A stretch of 64,000 nucleotides of DNA, taken from contig NC_085140.1 in assembly GCF_024139115.2 (NCBI RefSeq), positions 21,103,035 through 21,167,034 on the forward strand. The letters are read 5' to 3'. Position numbers and translations under genes: made by a program. Below, in pieces: positions 18,000-30,230 of the stretch (the stretch's first letter is position 1; each line of letters opens with the position of its first letter). The notes below the pieces were generated by a model. It searched no databases and was not told the DNA's origin. It saw only the letters and a list, made by a program, of their open reading frames with translations. This stretch comes from Armigeres subalbatus (taxonomy: Eukaryota > Arthropoda > Insecta > Diptera > Culicidae).

Positions 18000-20900
18000 A
18001 GAATTCAGAAGAATTTCCCAACGAAAATCGGAAGATTATCCCAAGGACATTCGAGATAACTTCCCAGAAAAAAATGGGAATTTCCCGGGAAATTCTCGAA
18101 AGAATTTACTAAGGAAATTCCAATGATTTCATTACCTTGGGAAATTATTCCGCATTACCTTCGGAAATATTTTCCGCATTCCCTTGGGAAATTCCTCCAC
18201 ATTTTCTTGGAAAATTCTTCGAATTTCCTTGGAAAATTCTTTAGAATTTCCTTGGGAATTTTTTCCGCATTTCCTTGAGAATTTTTTTCGAATTTCCTTG
18301 GGAATTTTTCCCGAATTTCCTTGGGAAATTCTTCCGAGATTTTCTTTGGGATTTGGAAACTTGTCTCGAATTTCCTTGGAAAATTCGTCCGAGTTTCTTT
18401 GGGAAGTTCTTTGGAATTTCCTTGGGAAATTCTTCGGAATTTCCTTGGAAAATTCGTCCGAATGTTCTTGTGAAATTCTTCCGAATTTCCTTGAGAAATT
18501 CAAAAGTTCGGAAGAAACTCCAAAAGAAGTTCGGAGAAAACTCCCTAAGAAATCCGAAAGAATTTTCCAAGGAAATTTGGAGCAATTTTCCTACAAAATT
18601 GAGAAGAATTTTTAAATGAAATTCGGAAGAATTTCCCAAGGAAATTCGTAAGAATTTCCCAAGAAAATTCTCGGGAAAAATTTCCCAAACAAATTCTCGG
18701 AATAATATCCCAAGGAAATTCTGGGAAGAATTTCCCAAGGAAATTCTCGGAAGAATTTCCCAAGCAAATTTTAGAGAGTTTTCCAAGTAAATTCTCGGAA
18801 GAATTTCTCAAGGATATTCTCGAAATAATTTCCCAAGGAAATTCTCGTAAGAATTTTCGAGAAAGGAAATTCAGTAGAATTTCCCAAGGAAATTCGGTAG
18901 AATTTCCCAAGGAAATTCGGAAGTATTTCCCAAGGAAATTCGGAAGAATTTCCCAAGGAAATTCGGAAGAATTTCCCAAGGAAATTCAGAAGAATTTCCC
19001 AAGGAAATTCGGAAGAATTTCCCAAGGAAATTCGGAAGAATTTCCCAAAGAAAATTCGGAAGAATTTCCCAAGAAAATTCGAAAGAATTTCCCAAGGAAA
19101 TTCGGCAGAACTTCCCAAGCAAATTTGGAAGAATTTTCCAAGGAAATTCGAAAGAATTTCCCAAGGATATTCGAAAGAATTTCCCAAGGAAATTGGAAAG
19201 AATTTCCTAAAGAAATTCGAAAAAATTTACCAAGGAAATTCGAAAGAATTTCCCAAGGAAAATCGAAAGAATTTCCCATAAAAACTCGAAAGAATTTCCC
19301 AAGGAAATTCGAAAGAATTTCCCAAGGAAATTCGAAAGAATTTCCCAAGGAAATTCGAAAGAATTTCCCAAGGAAATTCGAAAGAATTCGAAAGAATTTC
19401 CCAAGGAAATTCGAAAGAATTTCCCAAGGAATTTCGAAAGAATTTCCCAAGGAATTTCGAAAGAATTTCCCAAGGAAATTCGAAAGAATTCGAAAGAATT
19501 TCCCAAGGAAATTCGAAAGAATTTCCCAAGGAAATTCGAAAGAATTTCCCAAGGAAATTCGAAAGAATTTCCCAAGGAAATTCGAAAGAATTTCCCAAGG
19601 AAATTCGAAAGAATTTCCCAAGGAAATTCGAAAGAATTTCCCAAGGAAATTCAAAAGAATTTCCCAAGGAAATTCAAAAGAATTTCCCAAGGAAATTCGA
19701 AAGAATTTCCCAAGGAAATTCGAAAGAATTTCCCAAGGAAATTCGAAAGAATTTCCCAAGGAAATTCGAAAGAATTTCCCAAGGAAATTCGAAAGAATTT
19801 CCCAAGGAAATTCGAAAGAATTTCCCAAGGAAATTCGAAAGAATTTCCCAAGGAAATTCGAAAGAATTTCCCAAGGTAAATCGAAAGAATTTCCCAAGGA
19901 AATTCGAAAGAATTTTCCAAGGAAATTCGGAAGAATTTCCCGAAGAAATTCGGAAGAAATTCGGAAGAATTTCCCAAAGAAATTCGGAAAAAAGTTTCGA
20001 AAAAAATTCGGAAGAATTTCCCAAAAAAATTCGGAAGAATTTCCCAAGGAAATTCGGAAGAATTTCCCAAGGAAATTCGGAAGAATTTCCCAAGGGAATT
20101 CGGAAGAATTTCCCAAGGAAATTCGGAAGAATTTCCCAAGGAAATTCGGAAGAATTTCCCAAGGAAATTCGGAAGAATTTCCCAAGGAAATTCGGAAGAA
20201 TTTCCCAAGGAAATTCGGAAGAATTTCCCAAGGAAATTCGAAAGAATTTCCCAAGGAAATTCGAAAGAATTTCCCAAGGAAATTCGAAAGAATTTCCCAA
20301 GGAAATTCGAAAGAATTTCCCAAGGAAATTCGAAAGAATTTCCCAAGGAAATTCGAAAGAATTTCCCAAGGAAATTCGAAAGAATTTTCCAAGGAAATTC
20401 GAAAGAATTTTCCAAGGAAATTCGAAAGAATTTTCCAAGGAAATTCGAAAGAATTTCCCAAGGAAATTCGAAAGAATTTCCCAAGGAAAAATTCGGAAGA
20501 ATTTCCCAAGGAAATTCGGAAGAATTTCCCAAGAAAATTCGGAAGAACTTCCCAAGAAAATTCGGAAGAATTTTCCAAGGAAATTCGGAAGAATTTCCAA
20601 AGGAAATGCTCGGAAGAATTTCCCAAGGAAATTCTCGATGAATTGCCCAAGGAGATCCTCGGAAGAATTTCCCAAGGAAATTCTCGAAATAATTTCCCAA
20701 GGAAATTCTCGTAAGAATTTTCAAAGGAAATTTAGAAGAATTTCCTAAGGAAATTCCATAGAGTTTCACAAAGATATTCGGAAGAATTTTCCAAGGAAAA
20801 TCGGAAGAATGTGCCAAGGAAATTCGGAAAAATTTCCCAATTAAATTCGGAAGAATTTCCCAAGGAAATTCGGAAGAATTTCCCAAGGAAATTCGGAAGA

Positions 20901-21735
20901 ATTTCCCAAGGAAATTCGGAAGAATTTCCCAAGGAAATTCGGAAGAATTTCCCAAGGAAATTCATAAGAATTTCCCAAGGAAATTCGAAAGAATTTCCCA
21001 AGGAAATTCGAAAGAATTTCCCAAGGAAATTCGAAAGAATTTCCCAAGGAAATTCGAAAGAATTTCCCAAGGAAATTCGAAAGAATTTCCCAAGGAAATT
21101 CGAAAGAATTTCCCAAGGAAATTCGAAAGAATTTCCCAAGGAAATTCGGAAGAATTTTCCAAGGAAATTCGGAAGAATTTCCCAAGGAAATTCGGAAGAA
21201 TTTCCCAAGGAAATTCGGAAGAATTTCCCAAGGAAATTCGGAAGAATTTCCCAAGGAAATTCGGAAGAATTTCCCAAGGAAATTCGGAAGAATTTCCCAA
21301 GGAAATTCGGAAGAATTTCCCAAGAAAATTCGGAAGAATTTCCCAAGGAAATTCGGAAGAATTTCCCAAGGAATTCGGAAGAATTTCCCAAGGAAATTCG
21401 GAAGAATTTCCCAAGAAAATTCGGAAGAATTTCCCAAGGAAATTCGGAAGAATTTCCCAAGAAAATTCGGAAGAATTTCCCAAGGAAATTCGGAAGAATT
21501 TCCCAAGGAAATTCGGAAGAATTTCCCAAGGAAATTCGGAAGAATTTCCCAAGGAAATTCGGAAGAATTTCCCAAGGAAATTCGGAAGAATTTCCCAAGG
21601 AAATTCGGAAGAATTTCCCAAGGAAATTCGGAAGAATTTCCCAAGGAAATTCGGAAGAATTTCCCAAGGAAATTCGGAAGAATTTCCCAAGGAAATTCGG
21701 AAGAATTTCCCAAGGAAATTCGGAAGAATTTTATA
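18000..21735. repeat. 23-bp satellite array, about 150 copies, with an internal inversion
   Basis: The unit is GAATTTCCCAAGGAAATTC plus a 4-base linker GGAA or GAAA. Each unit holds a perfect dyad, GAATTTCC-CAA-GGAAATTC. Units run forward and degenerate at 18000-18120, reversed at about 18135-18500, then forward to 21735. The core is highly homogeneous from 18900 on. Blocks with linker CGGAAG alternate with blocks with CGAAAG (for example CGAAAG at 19140-19920, 20230-20480 and 20970-21145). Since 23 is not a multiple of three, every frame repeats every 69 bases. This gives open frames of up to 554 codons on both strands, which are artefacts. Confidence 0.95.
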
Positions 21736-22356
21736 ACCCGCCAACCCGCACGTTTCCCGGGGAAATAAGATAGGTGGTTTAAGCGCCACTCCTTTCGGAG
21801 ACCACCTTCCAGATATAGGGCTGCCCGGCCGCTGAGACCCCCAGGGAATGGGTCTAATTACTCCCGTTTTCAGAGAGGGAACGAATCGGGTGACGTAAGA
21901 CTGGGGGTGGAGACAATGTAGGGGAAAAAGGGGAAGGGAAATCGATTTTCAAGCGTAGGAATTAGGCGATTACAAAACAATACTTACGCCCTTTTATCAT
22001 CACTGGATGACCTGAACAACCCTGCGAATCCTGCTAGAAAAGAATAGGGAGAAATCGTGGTTGTTTCGGGGAACCGCCCCAGCAAAATACAATAAATTAC
22101 AAGAATAAATCACGACCGATTAACATGCATATATTTAATCAATTTTATTAGAACATACTACTCGGGATAGATTTTCCTCAAATGGCGGTTCGCCTGCATT
22201 TACTCTACCAGTAATCCCAATAACAACATCCCACTACAAATGTTCAGTTTCGTTCATTTCATACATGTATTTCGTCTCTTCATACTTCCATTCTACTCTA
22301 CTGCCTAGGCCTACTGTTGCTTTCCCTTACTATCTTTCTCTATCAGTCTGTCTTCA
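21736..22356. other. Unassigned sequence after the satellite
   Basis: Starts with GC-rich CCCGCCAACCCGCACGTTTC, then AT-rich DNA. It could be part of an LTR or another repeat, but no partner copy was found in the window. No gene seen. Confidence 0.35.
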
Positions 22357-22547
22357 TTCGGCACGGTGCCCCGGTAGACCGTTATTATAAAATAAAAATG
22401 TCCATCAAAACCAAATACAGGGCTCGATTCCTGTGGTAATTCTGCTCCTCTGGACCAATTTTTAAAAAAATCCCTAGGAGGAATCTCGAGAAATCTTGAT
22501 TTGAAGTTTTTAGCCAAGAAATTTCAAAAGAATCCAAATAAGAATCC

Positions 22548-22576
<29 letters not shown>
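22548..22576 (+). repeat. Poly(A) run flanked by duplicated sequence
   Basis: About 28 A interrupt a duplicated segment, AGAATCCAAATAAGAATCC before and AGAATCCATATAAGAATCC after. This looks like a retroposition event in which only the poly(A) tail of a LINE was copied. Slippage is an alternative. Confidence 0.5.
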
Positions 22577-22578
<2 letters not shown>

Positions 22579-22956
22579 ATCCATATAAGAATCCAAAAAT
22601 TCATTCCGTGCCGATAGCTTAAACGAGCCAGACGTGTGTGCTGTGTCTCATCGCGGATTGTGTTCGGTAGTGCAAGTATTGTGTGGTGCTATTCCTACCT
22701 ACGGATCCAAGGCGATCGCTTTCGGCGAGGGAAGTAGCTGCTTCTGGCGACGCCAGTGAAGCAGGCTATTGTTACTGCTGCTACCTACAGCAGCAGGCGC
22801 AGATAAGTGGAAGAGATTGCTTTATTGTTCTCCCGTCAAAGAGCGGAACTAATAGAAACAATTTGAATTAGTTTTTTTCTTGATATTTTTTTCTAATAAT
22901 CTATTAGTTGTAAGTTAGCATAAGCAATAATTATCCTTCCACCTTGCGAGGTGAGA

Positions 22957-23946
22957 ATGGAGGCAGAGACAGTAGGAGGCAATGGGCCTCCAAAAGATAG
23001 TACTCGCACACGATTGTACCATGCGGCTTCGCCTGGGCCTTGGGTTGTTTACTTTCGGCAGAAAGTGAAGAGCCTAGATTTCCTGGGCATAAAACGAGAT
23101 TTGACGCGTCGTTTTACGAAGCTTGAATTCAGTCAAATCAACAGAAACAAATTACGCATCACCGCACCTACATACCAGGTGGCGAATGAAATTGCGAAAG
23201 ACAAGGCGTACAATATTGAATATTTAGTTTATGTCCCCTCGCGGGAGGTCGAGATAGAAGGTGTAATCAACGCAGCGAGCCTGACTTGTAAGGATGTGCT
23301 TGCAGGGAAAGGTCGCCTAAAGAATGCCCTGCAATCTACCGTGGATATTCTGGACTGCAAGGAATTGCATTCAGCAACCATGGTAGATGGTAAAAAGGTA
23401 TATTCTAAGTCAGGCTCTCTTCGGGTGACATTCGCCGGTTCGATGCTCCCAAAATATGTCGATTTAGAGAATATGTTGTTTCCGGTGCGTCTTTTTGTAC
23501 CAAGGGTATTTAATTGTACCAATTGCAAACAACTTGGTCACACTGCCGAGTTTTGTGACAACAAACCACGTTGTGGTAAATGTTTCGAAAGTCATCGGGA
23601 GGAGTCCTGTCAGCAACAAGCCACAAAATGTGCTTATTGTGGTATGGCTCCAGCCCATGGTTTGCAAGATTGCCCGGTGTACAAAAAGCGCACCCAAAAA
23701 GTGAAGCGCTCGTTGGTACAGCGCTCCAAGCAGACTTATGCGGAGATGGTTAAAGCGCAAGACTCATCCGCCGATACCACTGCAAAGGCTGCTATTTCAG
23801 CTACCGTTCAAGTAAGTGATTACTACGATTCCATTTCCATTGACGAATTGGACTCTGATGTAGCCGACATGGATGATTCTGCGGAGGTACACGTGCCCGA
23901 AAAGAGGAAGCAACCGTCTTCCCCGGGATCACGCCATAAGAAATAA
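22957..23946 (+). CDS. I-clade LINE ORF1, gag-like zinc-knuckle protein
   Basis: ORF1 proteins of I-clade LINEs bind the element RNA and form cytoplasmic ribonucleoprotein with ORF2. The frame is intact for 329 codons from the ATG at 22957; an in-frame GTG lies two codons upstream. The N-terminal half is basic and has no named motif. Near residues 190-245 are three zinc knuckles: CTNCKQLGHTAEFC, CGKCFESHREESC and CAYCGMAPAHGLQDC. The tail is acidic (DELDSDVADMDDSAE) then basic. Past the TAA the same frame stays open and protein-like to about 24140 (KIIPRSLPKSEGN onward), so the annotated stop may be a late mutation and the original ORF1 longer. Confidence 0.85.
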   Translation: MEAETVGGNGPPKDSTRTRLYHAASPGPWVVYFRQKVKSLDFLGIKRDLTRRFTKLEFSQINRNKLRITAPTYQVANEIAKDKAYNIEYLVYVPSREVEIEGVINAASLTCKDVLAGKGRLKNALQSTVDILDCKELHSATMVDGKKVYSKSGSLRVTFAGSMLPKYVDLENMLFPVRLFVPRVFNCTNCKQLGHTAEFCDNKPRCGKCFESHREESCQQQATKCAYCGMAPAHGLQDCPVYKKRTQKVKRSLVQRSKQTYAEMVKAQDSSADTTAKAAISATVQVSDYYDSISIDELDSDVADMDDSAEVHVPEKRKQPSSPGSRHKK

Positions 23947-24313
23947 AAAATCATCCCTAGAAGCTTGCCCAAATCTGAAGGTAATGGGACTTTATTTAAA
24001 ATCTCGAAGCAACCTGTCTTCACTGCTCCTTTAGATCCTAGTTGCAGCAAGACATTCCCGCTATTACAAAAAAAAACCGATGTTTCAAAAAAACATCCGA
24101 TCAGGACTATCAACGAAAAAAAAGAATGTTACTCGCACTTCTAGAAAAAGAAGGCCAAGTGAGGATTGAGGACCTTGTGGACCGTTCTTTGAACCTGTTC
24201 AGTATTTCGAATTCATTGAGGCCCAATCATTGACCTCTTTATACCAAAAGCAGAAAGTTATCTGAAGCAATTGACGGTTTCATGGCCCCTTCTTGTAGAA
24301 ATTGTATCTTTCG

Positions 24314-27300
24314 ATGGATAATACGGCTATTACACAAGATACAATCACTGTGCTGCAGTGGAACTGTCACAGTCTGAAAAATAAATTAGACGTGTTCAAG
24401 TTTTGATTCGCAATTCCGATTGCGATATATTTGCACTCTGTGAAACATGGCTTTCTTCCGAAGACGAAATCAACTTCCACGATTTTAATATTATTCGCCA
24501 AGATCAGGATGATCACTATGGTGGCGTTCTTTTGGGGATCAAAAATGCTACTCCTTCTACAGAATTCCCATTCCGACTGTTCCCGGCTTAGAAATCGTCG
24601 CATGCCAAGTAAATGTGAAGAATAAAGATCTTTGCATAGCTTCAGTGTATATTCCTCCAAATGTCTCTATTATTCGTCGACATTTTTGGAGCGCAGTCTC
24701 CCTCCTATCATCTCCAGTATTGATATTGGGTGATATGAACGCACATGGTATTGGATGGGGCGAAACGTATGACGATTATAGAGCGCCTATTTTCTATGAT
24801 TTGTGTGACGATTTCAATTTGAATATTTTGAACACTGGTGAAGTAACTCGAATAGGACCAAATGGTCAACAAAGCCGTATTGATCTGTCTTTATGTTCAA
24901 ATTCACTATCATTAGATTGCACTTGGAAGGTAATTCAAGATCCCCATGGTAGTGACCATATGCCGATAGTCACCACAATTAAGAGTGGCTATCAACAATC
25001 TGAGCCAGTTAATGTTCCTTTCGATCTCACGAAGAACATTGACTGGCAAAAAATTGCATCGGCGGTAAAAATTGGTATTGACTCAACTGATACTCTTCCA
25101 CCTTTGGATGAATATCGATTCCTTATTGAGTTGATTCAAAAAAGCGCACTAGAAGCTCAGAAACGACCCGTTCCAAGTGCATCTGTCATCAGAAGACCAG
25201 CCACTCCTGGATGGGATGATGAATGTACTAAGTTGTATTCTGAGAAATCTGATGCCTTCAAGGCCTTCCGTAAACACGGAAGGTCCGAGCTTTTTGAAGA
25301 GTATTTGAGGCACGAAAGAAAACTCAAAAATCTTCTCAAGGCAAAAACGTAGCTACTGGCGACGTTTTGTCGAGGGACTTTCACGAGAAACCTCAATGAC
25401 AACACTTTGGAAAACGGCCCGCAACATGCGGAACCGCATTTCCACCAATGAGAGTGAAGAATACTCCAATCGATGGATATTCAACTTCGCAAAAAAGGTC
25501 TGCCCAGATTCCGTACCAGCAGAACCGCTATTTCGAGAATCAGTAACTGATCCCGGTTCTTTAGGTGGACCATTCTCAATGCTGGAACTTTCTATGTCTC
25601 TTCTTTCATCGAATAACTCTGCTCCGGGATGCGATAACATCAAATTCAATCTTCTGAAAAACCTCCCAGATATCGCAAAAAGACGATTACTTGACCTGTA
25701 CAACTGTTTCATGGAGTACAACATTGTGCCACCTGAATGGCGACAGGTCAAAGTAATAGCTATTCAAAAGCCTGGGAAACCAGCGTCTAATCACAATTCA
25801 TACCGACCGATTGCCATGCTATCATGCATGAGAAAGTTATTGGAAAAATGATCCTTTCAAGAGTCGACCATTGGGTCGAACAAAATGCATTGCTTTCAAA
25901 TACTCAGTTTGGATTTAGAAAAGGGAAAGGAACAAACGATTGTCTAGCGTTGCTCTCTTCAGATATTCAGCTGGCCTTTGCGCACAAGGAGCAATTGGCT
26001 TCAGTATTCTTGGATATTAAGGGCGCTTTTGATTCAGTTTCCATAGAAGTACTGTCAGACAATCTGCACAGTAATGGATTACCCGTTATTTTGAATAATT
26101 TCTTGTACAATTTGTTGTCAGAAAAACAAATGAACTTCACACTCGGCACTCTGACAACTTCCAGAACTAGTTACATGGGCCTTCCCCAAGGTTCATGTTT
26201 AAGTCCCTTGCTTTATAATTTCTATGTTAAAGATATTGACAATTGTTTGGAAGAACAATGCACGCTGAGACAACTTGCAGATGATGCCGTGGTCTCTCTA
26301 AGAGGTGCATGTGCAGATGTCTTGCAAGGACCATTGCAAAGTACCCTAGATAATCTGACTGTTTGGGCCAGACATTTAGGGATCGAGTTTTCACCGCAAA
26401 AAAACTCAGTTGGTTGTGTTTACTAGGAAGCGGTACCCAGCTCAACTGAAACTAAAGCTGTTGAATGATGACATTAACCAATCTTTATCTTCTAAATACC
26501 TTGGGGTCGTGTTTGATTCCAAATGTACCTGGAAACTCCATTTTGAGTATTTGATAGAAAAATGCCGGAAAAGGATCAATTTTCTACGTTCTATCTCCGG
26601 AACATGGTGGGGTGCTCACCCGGAAGACCTCATCAAACTCTATAGAACGACTATTCTCTCTGTTTTAGAGTATGGCTCTTTCTGCTTCCTCTCAGCAGCT
26701 GATTGCCACCTGATCAAATTGGAACGTGTTCAGTATCGTTGTTTGCGTATTGCCCTTGGCTGCATGCATTCAACGCATAACATGAGCCTGGAGGTGCTTG
26801 CTGGAGTCACTCCTTTAAAGCACCGTTACTGGGAGCTCTCACTAAGAATACTCATCAAATGTGGAACAAGTAACACACTTGTCCTAGATAACTTCGAAAA
26901 ATGCTTGAACTGACTTGCCGTTCAAGATTCCTTAGAGTTTATCTCAACTACATATCAACAGATCTTTGTCTTCCGTGTTATAATCCATCTCGAGTTCACT
27001 TCACCAACGACAGTTCCTCCATTGAATACGATCTATCCATGAAACATGCCATTCAAGGAATACCAGATCATCTTCGAAAAATATCCATTCCCTCTCTTTT
27101 TCCGAAAAATATGAACATGTCAATTGCAACAACAGATACTTCACTGATGGTTCTCGCATTAACGGATCCACTGGCTTCGGTGTTTTCAATGTGACTTCAA
27201 CCACCTTCCGAAAACTTCAGGAACCGTGTTCGGTTTATGTTGCTGAGCTGGCAGCAATTAACTTCGCTTTGGGGATAATTTCCAATCAGCCCGTAGACCA

Positions 27301-27985
27301 TTATTTCATCTTCTCGGATAGTCTTAGTTCTATCGAGGCACTCCGGTCGATGAAACCTGTTAAGCACGCATCTTACTTTCTTACAAACATAAGAGAGCAG
27401 ATGTGTGTTTTGGTCGAAAGATCATTCAAGATTACCTTTGTTTGGGTCCCATCTCACTGCGCAATCTACGGCAATGAGAAGGCGGACTCGCTAGCAAAGG
27501 TGGGCGCACAGGAAGGTGAGGTTTATAATAGACAACTCTCGAACAACGAGTTTTTCCCATTAGTCCGTCAGAGTACTCTTCAGAGTTGGCAAAGGAATTG
27601 GACACACAACGAACTTGGACGGTGGCTATTTTCTATAGTTCCTAAAGTTTCTGCGCGAGCGTGGTTCAGAGGTGCGGACTTAAGTCGAGGCTTCATTCGC
27701 ACGATGTCGAGACTTATGTCCAATCACTATTCACTAAACGCACATCTGTACAGAATAAACCTTGTCGATAGCAACTTATGTAGGTGCGGAGCCGATTATG
27801 ATGACATCGATCACGTAGTTTGGTTCTGCTCGGAAAACGACGCCTCCAGAGAGCGACTATTGGATACCCTTGTGGCCTGAGGTAAACAACCCTTCAGGGA
27901 AGTTCGAGGTGTTTTGGGAGATCGTGATGTAGTCTATATGCAGGCCATTTATGGTTTTCTTTGTTCTTCTGACATCAAAATCTAA
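24314..27985 (+). pseudogene. I-clade LINE ORF2: endonuclease, reverse transcriptase, RNase H
   Basis: ORF2 nicks target DNA and copies the element RNA into it. In order: endonuclease (24314-25020; LQWNCHSLKNKL, GDMNAHGIGWGE, SRIDLSLCSNSL, GSDHMPIVTT); RT (about 25600-26440; GLPQGSCLSPLLYN, LADD in place of the usual F/YADD); RNase H (27127-27600; YFTDGS, VAELAAINFAL, FSDSLSSIEAL, WVPSHCAIYGNEKADSLA); C-terminal zinc-like region (CRCGADYDDIDHVVWFC). The frame breaks near 24400, 24570, 25348, 25850, 26403, 26903 and 27110, each restored by a single A or T in a homopolymer. An in-frame TGA at 27878 precedes 35 further homologous-looking codons to the TAA at 27983. Apart from these it is complete. 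Confidence 0.85.
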
Positions 27986-28477
27986 TACTTTGTTTTTTTT
28001 TTCTTTCTTTAAAGTTTTTTTTTTAAGTCTCTGCCTGTCTGTTCCGTAGAGCTCCGTAGCTCTGGCCATCCGGAAGATGCTCCCAGTCGAACCATTCTTC
28101 GAGCACGACGACACACCACATCGTAACTGACACCAAATAACCGGATGAGCAGCTGACATTCTTTGATTATGATGATTCCCTGATTTCCGAATCCTAATCC
28201 CCTTCCATCCCTGAACATTGTAAACCTAACCTCGAGTCACCACGAGTACGTTGGCTTCTTCCCCTCTCTTATTAACTTCATAATAAAATGATATTGATTG
28301 TACATATCCCAAAGAACCATGGCTCCGTAAAGTGTTATACACGCCTGAGCCTACCAAATAAACGAAATTGGAAAAAAAAAAAAAAGAATCCAAAAATATC
28401 AACAAAAACCTTGATTATTCCACCTAGATAGATGTCCTTTAATTCTTCTTGAACCTGCAAGTCGGAAGTAACCACCA

Positions 28478-28657
28478 GCTTTATAGGGTTGCTGTCCGGC
28501 ATTCTTCAAATATGCCCTGCCCACCGTACCCTTCCAGCTTTAGCTACCTTCTGGGTACTGGGTTCGCCGTAGAGCTGGGCGAGCTCTTGTTCCATCCTTC
28601 GCCGCCACACACCATTCTCTTGCACAACGCCAAAGATGGCCCTAAGCACGCGTTGCC
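28478..28657 (-). pseudogene. RTE LINE fragment, C-terminal region
   Basis: On the minus strand it matches copy D at 51437-51612, the part after the RT reading WRRRM, ELAQLYGEPS and VAKAGRVRWAGH. It covers only about 180 bases, broken at both ends. Confidence 0.75.
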
Positions 28658-28659
28658 GT

Positions 28660-30052
28660 TATTAGAACTATAAATATTTACAACTGACTTATCTTACCTA
28701 ACTGACTTAAGTATGTCTTTGTACGGCTAACTTGCTCGAGTATAAGTGTAGCTTTCAATGTTTAATAGAATGAAAGGTAAAAATTAATTTTATTTTAGTG
28801 TTTATGTTCATAATGGAGAGAAGTAAGACAGAGTTCGTGTAGAATAATAGTAGTTAGAAGCTTTTATACTCGATCACAGCACTTATTAACCGATCTTTGC
28901 TGCCAAATCTCGTCAAAGTTCTAATCAACGGACTAGAAAAAGCACGTTTGATATGTAAGCCACAACCTATTCCGGTTTCTCTACAGAATTCTGAAACATG
29001 ATAATTCAAGATATAGTACTTTGACGTGAATGGAAGCTGCGGCTTTTTCCAGCTGCTAGCAAAGCCATCAATTGCTTCCTCAAAACCATGCTCGAGTTTC
29101 AAAGAGCTGTTTCTTGCGTACACTTTTTTGAAATCATTCAGAACCTGCTGATTGAAATATTAATTAGAAAATTGTTAATGTTTAGGCAGAGTAATGACGT
29201 AATCCGAATAATCGGGATTCTAGTGAACTCTATGCAAATTGTTGATGCCTGTACTTGGTTCACCCATAAATTTACTCAACATGGCGCTTCTCGAGCAACT
29301 TTAAAATCGTATTAACAATTCCGAACTCGATGTGTAGTGACGGAGATAAGCAAAGGTTCATTTAGTTTCTTTATTAAAGTGTTTTTAAAAATAAAAAAAT
29401 TGAATATTTCTTCGTCGTAACCGAAAACCCAAAAGAATATGCACAAAGCTTGTAATTTTTTTTCTTTCTCTTGTGCATTTTTCCTGAAGTTTTCCTTGGT
29501 TCTCGAGATCTTATTCTATATGTCGAGCTCACTCCTGAAAATCGTAGCTTTTCCTTACCGCCATCTTTGGAGTCCTTACCAGTCCGATGATCCTTTTGCG
29601 GGGAAATCTCAGAATATGATAAAGCTCCGTCAATTCAATTGTTACAGCATCTGACGAAGATCTAACCTGTTATATAATGCTAAACAACTACACTACTTTA
29701 AACAAATCATCAAGCTGTTGGTTTTTTTCATCAATTTTTCCATACTCCAATCTTTACTTCTGATGCTCGAATACATTTGTGAATACAATAAAAAAAAATA
29801 CAAACTTTAATCTGAATGGCATTCATCAAAGAATCTGCAGCCTGCACGTGAATTCATGATTGGTTCTGAACGAGAGGTAGCATTCTTGAAGATAGACGGC
29901 TTCATTCAAACCATACAAAAAACATACCTAAGTCAGTTGTAAAAATTTATAATTGTAATAAAGGCAACAAATGCAAACTGGTTGAAAACAACTTGGACCA
30001 CTTTTTGGACGGCTTTGAAGGTATTTTGGGGATATTATTGAAATAAAATATA
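28660..30052. other. Unassigned interior of the Transib-like element
   Basis: AT-rich, with frames under 100 codons (for example minus 28854-29123), none recognised. There is no sign of a transposase. Confidence 0.4.
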
Positions 30053-30230
30053 GATTCTTTTGAAATTTCTTAATTAAAAACCTCAAATCAAGATTTCTCG
30101 AGATTCCTCCTAGGGATTTTTTTAAAAATTGGTCCAGAGGTGCAGAATTACCACAGGAATCGAGCCCTGTACTTGGTTTTGATGGACATTTTTATTTTAT
30201 AATAACGGTCTACCGGGGCACCGTGTTTGG

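Larger units (their letters stand above)
22601..28383 (+). mobile_element. Full-length I-clade LINE (MosquI-like)
   Basis: The 5.78-kb element has a 5' leader starting TCATTCCGTGCCGATAGC, ORF1 with zinc knuckles, and ORF2 with endonuclease, reverse transcriptase and RNase H. A 3' leader ends CAAATAAACGAAATTGG plus poly(A). Perfect 14-bp flanks AAGAATCCAAAAAT (22587-22600 and 28384-28397) are the target duplication. RNase H downstream of the RT plus a gag-like ORF1 place it in the I clade. It sits within the left part of the Transib-like element. Confidence 0.85.
22362..30225. mobile_element. Transib-like inverted-repeat element, opened up by a LINE
   Basis: Inverted arms of about 173 bp (22362-22534 and 30053-30225) end in CACGGTGCCCCGGTAGACC. 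CACNRTG termini are typical of Transib transposons, whose transposase is related to RAG1. The 5-bp flanks TTCGG (22357-22361) and TTTGG (30226-30230) match at 4 of 5, consistent with the 5-bp Transib duplication. No transposase is visible in the roughly 2 kb not taken by the I-clade LINE, so the element is non-autonomous. The Transib assignment rests on the termini alone. Confidence 0.55.

Noticed and set aside
18600..21735. STAT or heat-shock binding sites in each 23-bp unit
   Set aside because: The TTC to GAA spacings (5 and 1) do not fit STAT (3-4) or heat-shock element (2) spacing.
18132..21789. Open frames of up to 554 codons on both strands
   Set aside because: They come from the 23-bp satellite, whose unit has no stop in any frame over 69 bases. 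Both strands being open at once argues against coding.
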